DNA from: Tricholoma matsutake
Taxonomy: Eukaryota > Basidiomycota > Agaricomycetes > Agaricales > Tricholomataceae
NCBI GenBank assembly: GCA_026075535.2
Contig: AP026543.1
Coordinates: 7,998,001-8,062,000, forward strand
DNA: 64,000 nt
Direction: 5' to 3'
A model generated the notes under the pieces. It did no database searches and was not told the DNA's origin. It saw nothing but the letters and a program-made list of their open reading frames with translations. The position numbers were made by a program, and so were the translations under genes. Shown in pieces: positions 43,114-53,908 of the stretch (its first letter is position 1; each line of letters opens with the position of its first letter).

Positions 43114-46100
43114 CACTGGGTGCAGGGCACAATACCCCTGATGGGGTATTATGTAAGTATCTTGGAAGTATTCCTAATACTGTCAAGATACTGGCCCAGA
43201 AGTATGTTGCAAGTATGCTGATTGTTGACTACCATACCTCCACATTAGTACCTTGTACATATTGTAACTGTATTCTGAATGTCTTGGCTGAAAAATAATA
43301 CAATATTTCCTCCCTACTATCACAATAATATTAAGATACTTCTAATGGAGTATTGAAGTTAAAGATCAAAATATTTTTCAAGTACTGAGAAGGCAGTAAC
43401 TTGGTAGTATTGAGGTGATTTCTTCAGTACTACCAAGATACTATCTACAATACTATCAAGATGATATCACAATACTTTGCTTGGGATATGTTAGCAATAT
43501 GATGGAAAAGATCTAGAAAACCTCTGTGTCAGTATGCTTGAAATATCATGGAAGTACACAAACAAAAAGAGTAGTCATGCACCCCATACCTTCACCATAC
43601 TAAAGGCAGGGAATATTGGAAGTATTGAAGTGTTGTTTATTCAATACTGTCAAACTACTCTATGAGAAGTACATAAGAAGAAATTTGATAAATTGGGAAA
43701 GTATTATTAGCAAATGTCTGCACATGCAGGTCTGCTGTTGCAAGTATCTACTTCCATGTCTGAGTACCTACATGTCCACTGGCAGGTATCTACTCAGGTA
43801 CTCACTTGCACATCCAAGTTGTATGTCCAAGTACTTACTCAAGTACTTACTGGCACCTATTTGAGTACCGACTAGTACTTGCCAGTGCATATCCAAGTAC
43901 TTACTCAAGTATCTACTGGAACCTATTCAAGTTTGAGTACTTACTTGTATATCCAAGTACCTACTTGACTGTCCAGGTATCTACTCAGGTACTTACATTC
44001 ATCCAAGTTGTATGTCCAAGTACTTACTCAAGTACCTACTTGCACCTATTTGAGTACTTACTTGCATATCCAAATACCTACTTTATATCTACCTGCATGT
44101 TCAGGTATCTACTCAAGCACTCACTTGCACATCCAAGTACTTACTCAAGTACCTACTGTTACCATATCCAAGTACTTACTCAAGTACCTGCTGGTACCTA
44201 TTTGAGTACTTATTTGTATATCCAAGTACCCACCAGTGGTTATTTGAGTATTTACTTGTATATCCAAGCAGTGCCTACTAGTATCTATTTGAGTACTTAT
44301 ATCCAAGTACCTACTTGATATCTACTTGTGTGTCCAGGTATGTACTCAAGTACCACTTGCACATCCAAGTTGTACATCCAAGTACTTACTCAGGTACCTA
44401 GTACTGGCACCTATTGGAGCACTTACCTGCACATCCTGGTACTTACTCAAGTACCTACTGTTACCTATTTGAGTCTTTACTTGTATATTGAAGTACCTAC
44501 TTGATATATACTTGTGTGTCCAGGTATCTACTCAAGTACTTACTTGCACATCCAAGTTGTACATCCAAGTACTTACTCAGATACCTAGTACTGTCACTGA
44601 TTGGAGTACTCACATGCACATCCTGGTACTTACTCAAGTACCTACTGTTACCTATTTGAGTCCTTACTTGTATATCAAAGTACCTACTTGATATATACTT
44701 GTGTGTCCAGGTATCTACTCAAGTACTTACTTGCACATCCAAGTTGTACATCCAAGCACTTCCTGAAGTACCTATTTGAGTACCATCTTGACCTACTTGC
44801 ATATCTGAGTACTAGTACCTTCTTCCATGACCAGGTATTTACTTGAGTACTTACTTGAATGTCTGAGTACATATCTGAGTACTAGTAACTACATCCATGA
44901 CAAAGTACCTATTTAAGTAACTATCTTGGATATCCAGATACCTAATTAATAGGTACTTTAGAAAGTACTTGGACATACAACTTGAACATGAATGTAAGTA
45001 CCCAAATATGTACCAGTAGGTACTTGAGTAAGTACTTGGATAAGGTGCCAGTACTAGGTACCTGAGTAAGTACTTGAATGTACAACTTGGATGTGCAAGT
45101 AAGTACTTGAGTAGATACCTGGACACACAAGTATATATCAAGTAGGTACTTCAATATACAAGTAAAGACTCAAATAGGTAACAGTAGGTACTTGAGTAAG
45201 TACCAGGATGTGCAGGTAAGTGCTCCAATAGGTGCCAGTACTAGGTACCTGAGTAAGTACTTGGATGTACAACTTGGATGTGCAAGTGGTACTTGAGTAC
45301 ATACCTGGACACACAAGTAGATATCAAGTAGGTACTTGGATATAAGTACTCAAATAGATACTAGTAGGCACTGCTTGGATATACAAGTAAATACTCAAAT
45401 AACCACTGGTGGGTACTTGGATATACAAATAAGTACTCAAATAGGTACCAGCAGGTACTTGAGTAAGTACTTGGATATAGTAACAGTAGGTACTTGAGTA
45501 AGTACTTGGATGTGCAAGTAAGTACTTGAGTAGATACCTGAACATGCAGGTAGATATAAAGTAGGTATTTGGATATGCAAGTAAGTACTCAAATAGGTGC
45601 AAGTAGGTACTTGAGTAAGTACTTGGACATACATCTTGGATGAATGTAAGTACCTGAGTAGATACCTGGACAGTCAAGTAGGTACTTGGATATACAAGTA
45701 AGTACTCAAACTTGAATAGGTTCCAGTAGATACTTGAGTAAGTACTTGGATATGCACTGGCAAGTACTAGTCAGTACTCAAATAGGTGCCAGTAAGTACT
45801 TGAGTAAGTACTTGGACATACAACTTGGATGTGCAAGTGGTAGGTAGATACCTGGACACACAAGTATATATCAAGTAGGTACTTTGATATACAAGTAAGG
45901 ACTCAAATAGGTAACAGTAGGTACTTGAGTAAGTACCAGGATGTGCAGGTAAGTGCTCCAATAGGTGCCAGTACTAGGTACCTGAGTAAGTACTTGGATG
46001 TACAACTTGGATGTGCAAGTGGTACTTGAGTACATACCTGGACACACAAAAATAGGTACCAGCAGGTACTTGAATATATGGTAACAGTCGGTACTTGAGT

Positions 46101-47142
46101 AAGTACTTGGATATGCAAGTGAGTGCTTGAGTAGATACCTGAACATGCAGGTAGATATAAAGTAGGTATTTGGATATGCAAGGAAGTACTCAAATAGGTG
46201 CAAGTAGGTACTTGAGTAAGTACTTGGACATACAACTTGGATGAATGTAAGTACCTGAGTAGATACCTGGACAGTCAAGTAGGTACTTGGATATACAAGT
46301 AAGTACTCAAACTTGAATAGGTTCCAGTAGATACTTGAGTAAGTACTTAGATATGCACTGGCAAGTACTAGTCAGTACTCAAATAGGTGCCAGTAAGTAC
46401 TTGAGTAAGTACTTGGACATACAACTTGGATGTGCAAGTGAGTACCTGAGTAGATACCTGCCAGTGGACATGTAGGTACTCAGACATGGAAGTAGATACT
46501 TGCAACAGCAGACCTGCATGTGCAGACATTTGCTAATAATACTTTCCCAATTTTTCAAATTTCTTCTTATATACTTCCCATAGAGTAGTTTCAAAGTATT
46601 GAATAAACAACACTTCAATACTTCCAATATTCCCTGCCTTTAGTATGGTGAAGGTATGGGGTGCATGACTACTCTTTTTGTTTGTGTACTTCCATGATAT
46701 TTCAAGCATACTGACACAGAGGTTTTCTAGATCTTTTCCATCATATTGCTAACATATCCCAAGCAAAGTATTGTGATATCATCTTGTGATATCACCTTGA
46801 TAGTATTGTAGATAGTATCTTGGTAGTACTGAAGAAATTACCTCAATACTACCAAGTTACTGCCTTCTCAGTACTTGAAAAATATCTTGATCTTTCACTT
46901 CAATACTCCATTAGAAGTATCTTAATATTATTGTGATAGTAGGGAGGAGATATTGTATTATTTTTCAGCCAAGACATTCAGAATACAGTTACAATATGCA
47001 CAAGTTACTAATGTGGAGGTATGGTAATCAACAATCAGCATACTTGCAACATACTTCTGGGCTAGTATCTTGACAGTATTAGGAATACTTCCAAGATACT
47101 TACATAATACCCCATCAGGGGTATTGTGCCCTGCACCCAGTG
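43114..47142. mobile_element. CACTA-like element built as a 4-kb palindrome
   Basis: 4,029 bp. The ends are perfect inverted repeats beginning CACTGGGTGCAGGGCACAAT. The arms continue to match for well over 1.5 kb: blocks at 43140-43320 reappear inverted at 46930-47115, and 43600-43880 at 46380-46640. The centre is a short unpaired spacer (about 44870-44960). Each flank has ATA (43111-43113, 47143-47145); the intact Gypsy shows the empty site once, as GTA at 35606-35608. CACTG ends with a 3-bp duplication fit the CACTA/EnSpm group. There is no transposase, so the element is non-autonomous. Confidence 0.85.
43795..46450. repeat. AAGTACTTACTCAAGTACCTACT minisatellite in both palindrome arms
   Basis: Degenerate units of about 20-30 bp built on CAAGTACTTACTCAAG and TACCT(A/G)(T/C)TTGAGTAC, arranged in higher-order blocks of about 55-110 bp. 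They read one way on the left arm (43795-44870) and inverted on the right arm (44950-46450). The long open frames over this region, rich in Ser, Thr, Tyr and Gln, are a by-product of the repeat. Confidence 0.85.
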
Positions 47143-48640
47143 ATAGGATGTCCTGCTCCTTGCCCTGGGGTGTGATGCATTCCAATGCCTGGATGGTGAA
47201 CAGGTCTGGCTGCAACAATACAATGTCTTGATTGTCATCACTGCCATCCCATGGTCTGCATGTCGGGAGAGGGCATCGGTCTTCCCCATGCTGTGACCCA
47301 GACAGTGGTGCAAGGAGAAGTTGAATCTGGATAGATACAGGGACCAACAAGCTTGACCATGGTTCAATTTCTTAGCCATCATAAAGTACTTGAGATTCTT
47401 GTGATCCATCCAAATTTCCACTTTGTGTTGAGCACCCTTGAGGAAGTGTTGCCATTCCTTGAGTGCATGCATTATCGCCAACATCTCCTTGTCATGGATC
47501 TCATAGTTTCACTCCACAGCACTAAGGCTTTTGGAGTAGAATGCAACAGGATGCCACTTCTGGTCCTCTGGAGACTGCTGAGACAACATGGTGCCCATTG
47601 CAAAGTCAGAACTGTCAGCTTCTACATGAGAAGGGCACAAATCATCAGCAAAAGTAAGAATGGGAGTGGAAGTGACCATCTCCTTAAGCTTTTCAAACAC
47701 CTCCTGTTGTGCATTATCCCACCTCCATGCCTCCTTTCCTGTCAAGTCAAACAGTGGTCATGCATGATGTGAGAAATCCTTGATAAAATGCTGATAGAAA
47801 TGGATGAAGCCCAGGAAAGACTGCACCTCTTTCTTGTTTGTGGGCATCGGCCAAGGTGTGACCCCATTCACCTTGATAGGATCCATCTCCATCTGACCCT
47901 CCAAGATAATCAGGCCAAGGTACTTGATCTTGGTCTTCTCAAACTTGCACTTGTCATGACAAAGGTAGAGTTTGTACTGTCAGAGTCATTCCAGGATGAG
48001 GCACATGATGTGATGATGCTCTTCAACCATGCGAGTGAAGATGAGAATGTCATCAAGATAGATACAAACAATGCCTTCAAGGATGAGGTCGTGGAAGATG
48101 TAGTTCATCATGGTCTGAAAGGTGGCAGGACTATTAGTAAGGCCAAAGAACATGACAAGCAGTTCAAAAAGACCACGGTTGGTATGAAAGGCTGCCTTCC
48201 ACTCATCTCCCTCCTTTATCCTCACATTATTGTGACCCCAATGGACAATGAGCTTGGTGAAGTATCAGGCTCCACAGAACTGGTTACAAGTTCAGAGATG
48301 AGAGGTAATGGGTAGCGATTTTTGACTGTGATGTCATTGAGCCTTCTGTAGTCTTGAACTGGTCAAAGTGAGCCATCCTTCTTCTTGACAAAGAAAAAGG
48401 GAGAGGCCATGAGTGACTTCAATGGTTGAATAAATCCAGAGGCCAGGTGCTCATTGATGAACTGGTCAAGCTGTCACTGTTCTTCAGAAGAGAGAGGATA
48501 GACCTTGCAGATGAAGGAGTTGCACCAGGGGGATCACATGATCCCATGGCTTGCACGCAGGGAGAGAGTCAAACAATTCCTTGGAGAACATGTCCACAAA
48601 CTCATGGAGATGAGAAAGCAAGGAATCAGTAGAGGATTGG

Positions 48641-49590
48641 ATGACTTCCCATAGCTGTAACTTGAATATCTAACTTCAAATCGGTTGCTTCAAGGGTCAC
48701 TGGCTGAGATGCTCCTGTCCCACCTGCAACAATCAACAAGGTGAGCTCGACACTACTCTCCTGTCCCACAACCATCTCATAAGTAGTACTTCTCCCTCAG
48801 TGTATTTGGGCTTTATGGCTCATCCGGATCTTAGTTGTTGTGTGTCAAGATCCACCTAGCCCCTCAATATATGGGAATGCAGACCATGCCAAAAAGGATT
48901 GTGCCTGTGTTGTGGCCATCATCTTATATGGTTTGGTGTCATGGTGCTTGTCATCTTGTGAGCAAATTTGCAACTGTTACAAATGGTCTTTATCGCTCTG
49001 CATCAATTGCATGGTTTGTGAAGGTGAAAAAAATGCACAAATTGAGGGTATATAAAGGCTAATGCAATGTGCATCCAATTCACCAATCTTTCCTAACATT
49101 CTACTCAACTTTTTCATATGGATCAGTCCTTGCCACCTTTCCCAGCTCTCACCACTGCACCTGTGGCCGATGTCCAGCACCATCCAACCTCTACATTGGC
49201 AAACAATATGCCTAGCAATCCCTGGAATGTGCTGACAAGGACCTTTGTCAGTTCACTCATGCTATGATAATGATTCTAAACTGACAAATTTATACATACT
49301 GCCTGCTTCAACCCCTACCATTCATCCATTGGATTGTGAACATGTTTATAGCTTTCCAACTCTCACACCACCTGTACATTATCTATTATTATGAGTCCTT
49401 ATGTTTACATAAGAAAGACTCGTTCTTAGATCCTGGATCCACCAAAAAATTCAGCACGAACAAAAAAATCAGTGCTGTTTTACCCATGGTTAGTAATTCA
49501 AAGCAACCATTAGTGACTTTTGAAACCATGAGACATAAAATTAGCTGAGATGCAGATTTTAGATATAAAAGGCAACTCCTGGAATCGGCT
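48641..49590. other. No recognised gene
   Basis: Follows the end of the decayed Gypsy copy. A minus-strand piece near 48650-48760 reads like a short TE protein fragment (TGASQPVTLEATDLKLD), unassigned. The rest holds only small ORFs. A TATAAAAGG-like box lies at about 49563. Confidence 0.4.
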
Positions 49591-49595
49591 ACACT

Positions 49596-50243
49596 TGTAA
49601 CCAGTGATCATTTCTGGATCGACTACCCTTTGTGCTTGCTACCTGCAGTTCAACTGCAGGTAATGCAATTGACATTAGACAACCCACGGCCGCCCTCTCA
49701 TGTGCTGGCTCTAGGCTGTGACAGCCTATCTTATGCCATAGACAGAGGTTGTCAGTTGCCATCTTGAATGCCTGCTTGCTCTCTAATCACCAGTTCTCTA
49801 ACCACCACCAGGATGTTATTGGCAGTTCAACTGTCGATAACATTCTGATTGACTACCTTTGTTTTCTAACCACCACCACCAGGGTGTTATGGACAGTTCA
49901 ACTGTCAATAACATTCTAATCGACTATCCTTGTTCTCTCCCTACCACCACTGGGGTGTTATTGACAGTTGAACTGTCAATAATGTTCTGATCAACTATCC
50001 TTGGTGCTTGCTACCTGCAGTTCAACTGCAGGTAATGCGATCAACATTACATGACCCTCAGTGTAATGGGTAGTTACTAGCTTAGAATACTTAAGACTTA
50101 CGTTGTACCTAACAGCAGAATCCAGTCTATTGGTTGCTATGTCGTGTACATTGTAAGTAAAAAGTAGTTACTGGTAAACAACTATCAACAACTGACTAAG
50201 ATAGGCCTGGGGGCCAAGTCATATGTACGAGGTATCTGTTACA
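49596..50243 (-). repeat. 3' LTR of the minus-strand Gypsy that runs to the window end
   Basis: 648 bp. Minus-strand start TGTAACAGATACCTCG at 50243, directly after the purine tract CAAATGGGGGTA; minus-strand end GTTACA at 49596, giving TGTAAC/GTTACA termini. It contains five related palindromes (see next entry). The partner LTR would lie beyond base 64000, so its identity to this one cannot be checked. Confidence 0.78.
49641..50033. repeat. Five palindromes with CAGTT-N-AACTG core inside an LTR
   Basis: Positions 49641-49661 (ACCTGCAGTTCAACTGCAGG plus T), 49821-49835, 49891-49906, 49960-49980 and 50013-50033. The first and last are identical 21-mers; the middle three are GACAGTTNAACTGTC variants spaced about 70 bp apart in an imperfect tandem array with AATAACATTCT and a GA(C/T)TAtCCTT tail. 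Confidence 0.85.
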
Positions 50244-51892
50244 TACCCCCATTTGAGATTGCCTCCAGGGAATCTAATAAAAATAACAATGATTTTTGAA
50301 AGGAAAGCATAAAATTTGAAAGTGCCCTCATCGTCGTCACTCCAGTCCTGCACACCATTGAAGGTTTATTGAGTATAACTACTCAATGCATTATGTGCCG
50401 ATAGGGGCAGCAGTCTACATGGTGGGGCTTGTGTTAGAAGTAGCCCTCAGGACCACAGCGTTTTTCCAGTAAGCTCACGGGGCATGGCTGACGCACCAGC
50501 CAGGAGCCATTCGAAATCCAAGAAGCATGACTTACCCATCCCATCGTCCTCACAGCCCATCAAATACTGAATGCAAGTGATGTTGTGATGGGTGGGGCAC
50601 CAACAACCATCCCATTGTGGTATGGCCACAGGTTCTCTGAGAGTATCCAATCGTCGTAAACATTCACGATCTGTTTTGCAATAGAGATCCTGAAACAGTC
50701 TGGCCTGCAAGTGTGATTGATGATTCAAGTGGTGGAGACCAAAGGTATACACATCATCAATCCATTGAGGGGGTACCCCATGGCAAATAAGATGGTGGGT
50801 TACCGTGTCCAAGGTGGCTTCAGGCGCCAACTTATTGTTGTAAGGGTGAATGGTGAGAATATCACCAGAACACTCGATGAACAGTGTGTTGGGGTTTGAG
50901 GCATTCCAGATGTCTATGGCTTCATGGTAGAATCCAGGGAGGGCCACTACACACCCATATACCTGCATGAAATCGGATTGGGCAATCACCATACAGGGTT
51001 TAAGCGCGCGTCCTAACAAATACCCAAATATGCTACATCGGTCAGCTTGAAGAGCCACATTCATGGCTACACCATGGGTGGCATTGCTACTGCACAAGCA
51101 TCCATGGTGCATGATGTACTGAGACAACAGGTCAATGTCCAGCAGCTGTTCTACAGGCAGAGGGGGTAGTCCAGCACCACTGGTCTTATTACGGTGATTA
51201 CCAGTGAACACATCTTCATCTCAATGTATGGGGAAGTCCTCCCATAGTTGGTGGTTGTTGGGGAGCGGCTTCTGGATCTTGTGAAGGAAGACACTGTCCT
51301 TCAAGATTTCATGCATGGCCAGGTCCCGTAGCTCTGGTATGAACCCACCAGTGATGCAGTGAAATTCAATCAGCAATCGATAGGCTTCTACATGGTCGAT
51401 GGCAGATTCTTTCCAGTCATTAACAAATCATACTCCTTGGATGACTTCCTGGGGATTCATAGGAAATCCTCGGGGTAAATATGAGTACAGGCAGTGATCA
51501 CTGTTGGTTATGTATGGGTTTTCCATATGACCCTCGAAGTTGCTGGCCACTGCGGTGGTTTTGCCAGTGTACATGCAGTTAGACTTGACCGAGTAGAAGA
51601 TGTGTTGGCTAGTCATCATCCACAATTTGTTGTATTGTTCATGTTTTCCATTAGCGATTACTACACCAAGTCCATCTGGTACATGACCAGGCCAACTACA
51701 TTCATAACGTGCTTGGTCCTCAGCAAACTTCTCTTTCCTGGCCCTTTTCTTATTGTTGTCGTCATTGTCATCGCTGCTCTGTTCATCTGAGCTGAGCTCG
51801 GATTCAGCCCCCCCTTTGTTGGGCTGTGTGCTTTCTGTGATGGGTTTGTTAGGCCTAACTACCATTGGCTTCATGGCTGCAGGAATGTGAAC

Positions 51893-52635
51893 TGTTACAA
51901 TTTTCCTTGTAACTCATAGAACCCGACTGACCCGATGTACCTGACAATCCCCTCCAGACAGGAGGCACTCCTGATTCATGCTTAGAGCATGCCCTTGACA
52001 CCAGACACACACATGATGCATGCTGACAACATGCATTCGATCCCCTTCCCATGGAAGGCACCCTTGATGCATGGTGACTCCATGCACCCGAACCCATTTC
52101 CACACATGCTGTGATATGACAGACCCTTGACATGAAGTCCATGACGTCGGACTCTCACAATTGACATGCTGCACTGCAGCATGTCCTTGACATTGGATCC
52201 TTGACATTGGATCCGTGACATCGGACACCTCATGCTAGGCATGGGGCTTATCTCTTATTGTTCCCTGACATGCTGTGCTGCAGCACTCCATGACATCGGA
52301 CGCCTCATGCAAGGCATGTTTCTATTCTTACCTGATACACATCTACCTTTCCGATTGGACGATAAGGACCTTCCTACTAGTATAAATACTGCAACTTGTA
52401 GTAGGGATGTCCTTAGTTTAGATCTAGGCAATCTACAGCCTTAACTTGCAAACTCATAAACTTACTTGAAACCACTAAGGAAGCCCCTTAGTGCATGAAC
52501 CTGAACAACTCTATGCAGAAGGCCTGCTAGAGTGCACACCCATCTTACGTCGGATGCTCCAAGTAAGACTAGTGCCGAACGACTCGTCGAGGAAGCACCT
52601 CGTTGAACGAAGTGGTTGAGGCTTTGCCCTTAACA
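51893..52635 (+). repeat. 5' LTR of the 52 kb Gypsy
   Basis: 743 bp. Contains repeated TGACATCGGAC/CCTCATGC(N)AGGCATG modules (52090-52320) and a core-promoter-like stretch TAGTATAAATACTGC at 52377-52391 followed by ACTTGTAGTAGG. No standard primer-binding site recognised just after 52635. Confidence 0.92.
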
Positions 52636-52703
52636 TAAGATCTAAACTATCTGCTAGCCCACCAACCTAGGTGTAGGCAATACATCTCGACACACACCAC
52701 AAT

Positions 52704-53891
52704 GACCAGGGTCTAGACAAACCCCAGACCAACCACCAAGAGAAGCAGAACCACAGCCAGGTTCATCTTGGTACCGATACAACGGAAGACTAGTCCGTTA
52801 CTCGACCCCAGCACAGTGTTGGTTCTACGGATCAACTGAAAGACAACGAGGAGATTTCCTCACTGACGAAGACTTTGAACAACCACACACACCCCCACCC
52901 AAAACATCTACCCACTTCCTAACAGATGAAATGGATGACCCCTACAATGAGATGTCTGAACCCACCACAACCGCACCAACGATGTCTGTGAAGGACATTT
53001 GAATCCAATCACCCACAGACTTCTCAGGAGAGCAGACCAAGACCACCAAGTTCCTGCAGGAGATAGACCTGTACTTGCGAATCAACGACCAGGTCTATGA
53101 CACGAATGACAAGAAGATCATCTTCATGCTGTCCTTCATGAATGGAGGGACAGCAGCTGCCTGGGTGCAGGCATTTGTCAACCAACACCAATCTGAGGGA
53201 CTCGGAGAATACGCAGACTTCAGACAGAAGGTCCTAGAGGCCTTCTCACCGATCAACAATGCTGGAATGGCAAAGACAGAGATTAAGAATCTCAAACAAG
53301 GTTTAGGGAACCTTGAAGAATATGTGGCGAACATCCACATCCTGAAAGACAGGACAGGAATCACTGAAGATGCAGCCATGATTGAGTACTTCATGGACAG
53401 ACTGCACCCTGAATTACTGAAGAGGGTACACACAATGGAGACAGTACCCAACACTCTCGAAGGCTGGATAAAGGCAGCTTTGAAATACCAAGGCCAATGG
53501 AAACGGGCCATGGCAATCCTGGGAAAGACCAGGCAGAACCAACAGACAAAAGAAATGACAAAGAAAGGACAGCCCTCTCTTGACATCAACTGACTGACAA
53601 ACCAAGAACACGTGGAACACCTACAAAAGGGATTGTGTTTCATCTGTCACCAACCAGGACACTGATTGTCCGACCACAAGGATGGGAAGAGCCCCATCCA
53701 GATGGGAAGAGCCCCATCCAGATGGGAAGAGCCCCATCCAGATGGGATCAGCACCCCCTCCTTACTGAAATTGCTTCACCCAGAAAAAGACTGGGGTGGA
53801 CACCTACCAGAAGATCTGCATGATGCTGGATGAACTAGATGAAGAAGAGAAAGAACAAGCCCTCAACCTCTTGGAGGAATCAGGTTTTTAG
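52704..53891 (+). pseudogene. Gypsy gag of the 52 kb element, broken
   Basis: The N-terminus has SSWYRYNGRLVRYSTPAQ and FLTDEDFEQPHT; the start codon is uncertain (MDDPYNEMSEP at 52930 is one option). Capsid blocks are SPTDFSGEQTKTTKFLQEID, SFMNGGTAAAWVQAFV and FRQKVLEAFSP. Then comes a knuckle-like CFICHQPGH followed by TGA, and after a frameshift the C-terminal end MMLDELDEEEKEQALNLLEE. Premature TGA codons near 53000, 53591 and 53665 fit CGA. The frame change coincides with a 20-bp tandem repeat at 53680-53745. Confidence 0.85.
53680..53745 (+). repeat. 20-bp tandem repeat in gag
   Basis: About 3.3 copies of GATGGGAAGAGCCCCATCCA. The unit is not a multiple of three, so each added copy shifts the reading frame between the knuckle and the gag C-terminus. 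Confidence 0.9.
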
Positions 53892-53908
53892 AACAGCAGC
53901 CTGATACA

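Larger units (their letters stand above)
40262..48640 (-). pseudogene. Decayed Gypsy copy (same family as 33655-39700), pol only, split by two insertions
   Basis: Aligns in pieces to intact-element bases of about 34121-37113: 40281-40886, 42265-43110, 47146-48640. Both LTRs, gag and most of the protease are missing. Motifs remain, e.g. SVDFVVELPESNG-like, HPGRWKTLELTS and [12 protein letters not shown], but the frame is lost many times. Differences from the intact copy are mostly CG to TG or CA: 36471-36560 against 48001-48090 shows GACGGTG/GATGATG, CATCGAG/CATCAAG, AACGCC/AATGCC and TTCGAGG/TTCAAGG. Confidence 0.93.

Noticed and set aside
43795..44870. CRISPR-like periodic array
   Set aside because: Units are degenerate and contiguous with no unique spacers of constant length, and the organism is eukaryotic.
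43616..46627. Series of ORFs rich in Ser, Thr and Tyr (VLTQVPT, STYSST repeats) on both strands
   Set aside because: They are translations of the AAGTACTTACTC minisatellite in the palindrome arms, open only because the unit lacks stops.
51855..52242. Overlapping minus-strand ORFs in the LTR (also 59354-59711)
   Set aside because: They arise from the TGACATCGGA/GGCATG repeats of the LTR and are present in both LTRs; noncoding.
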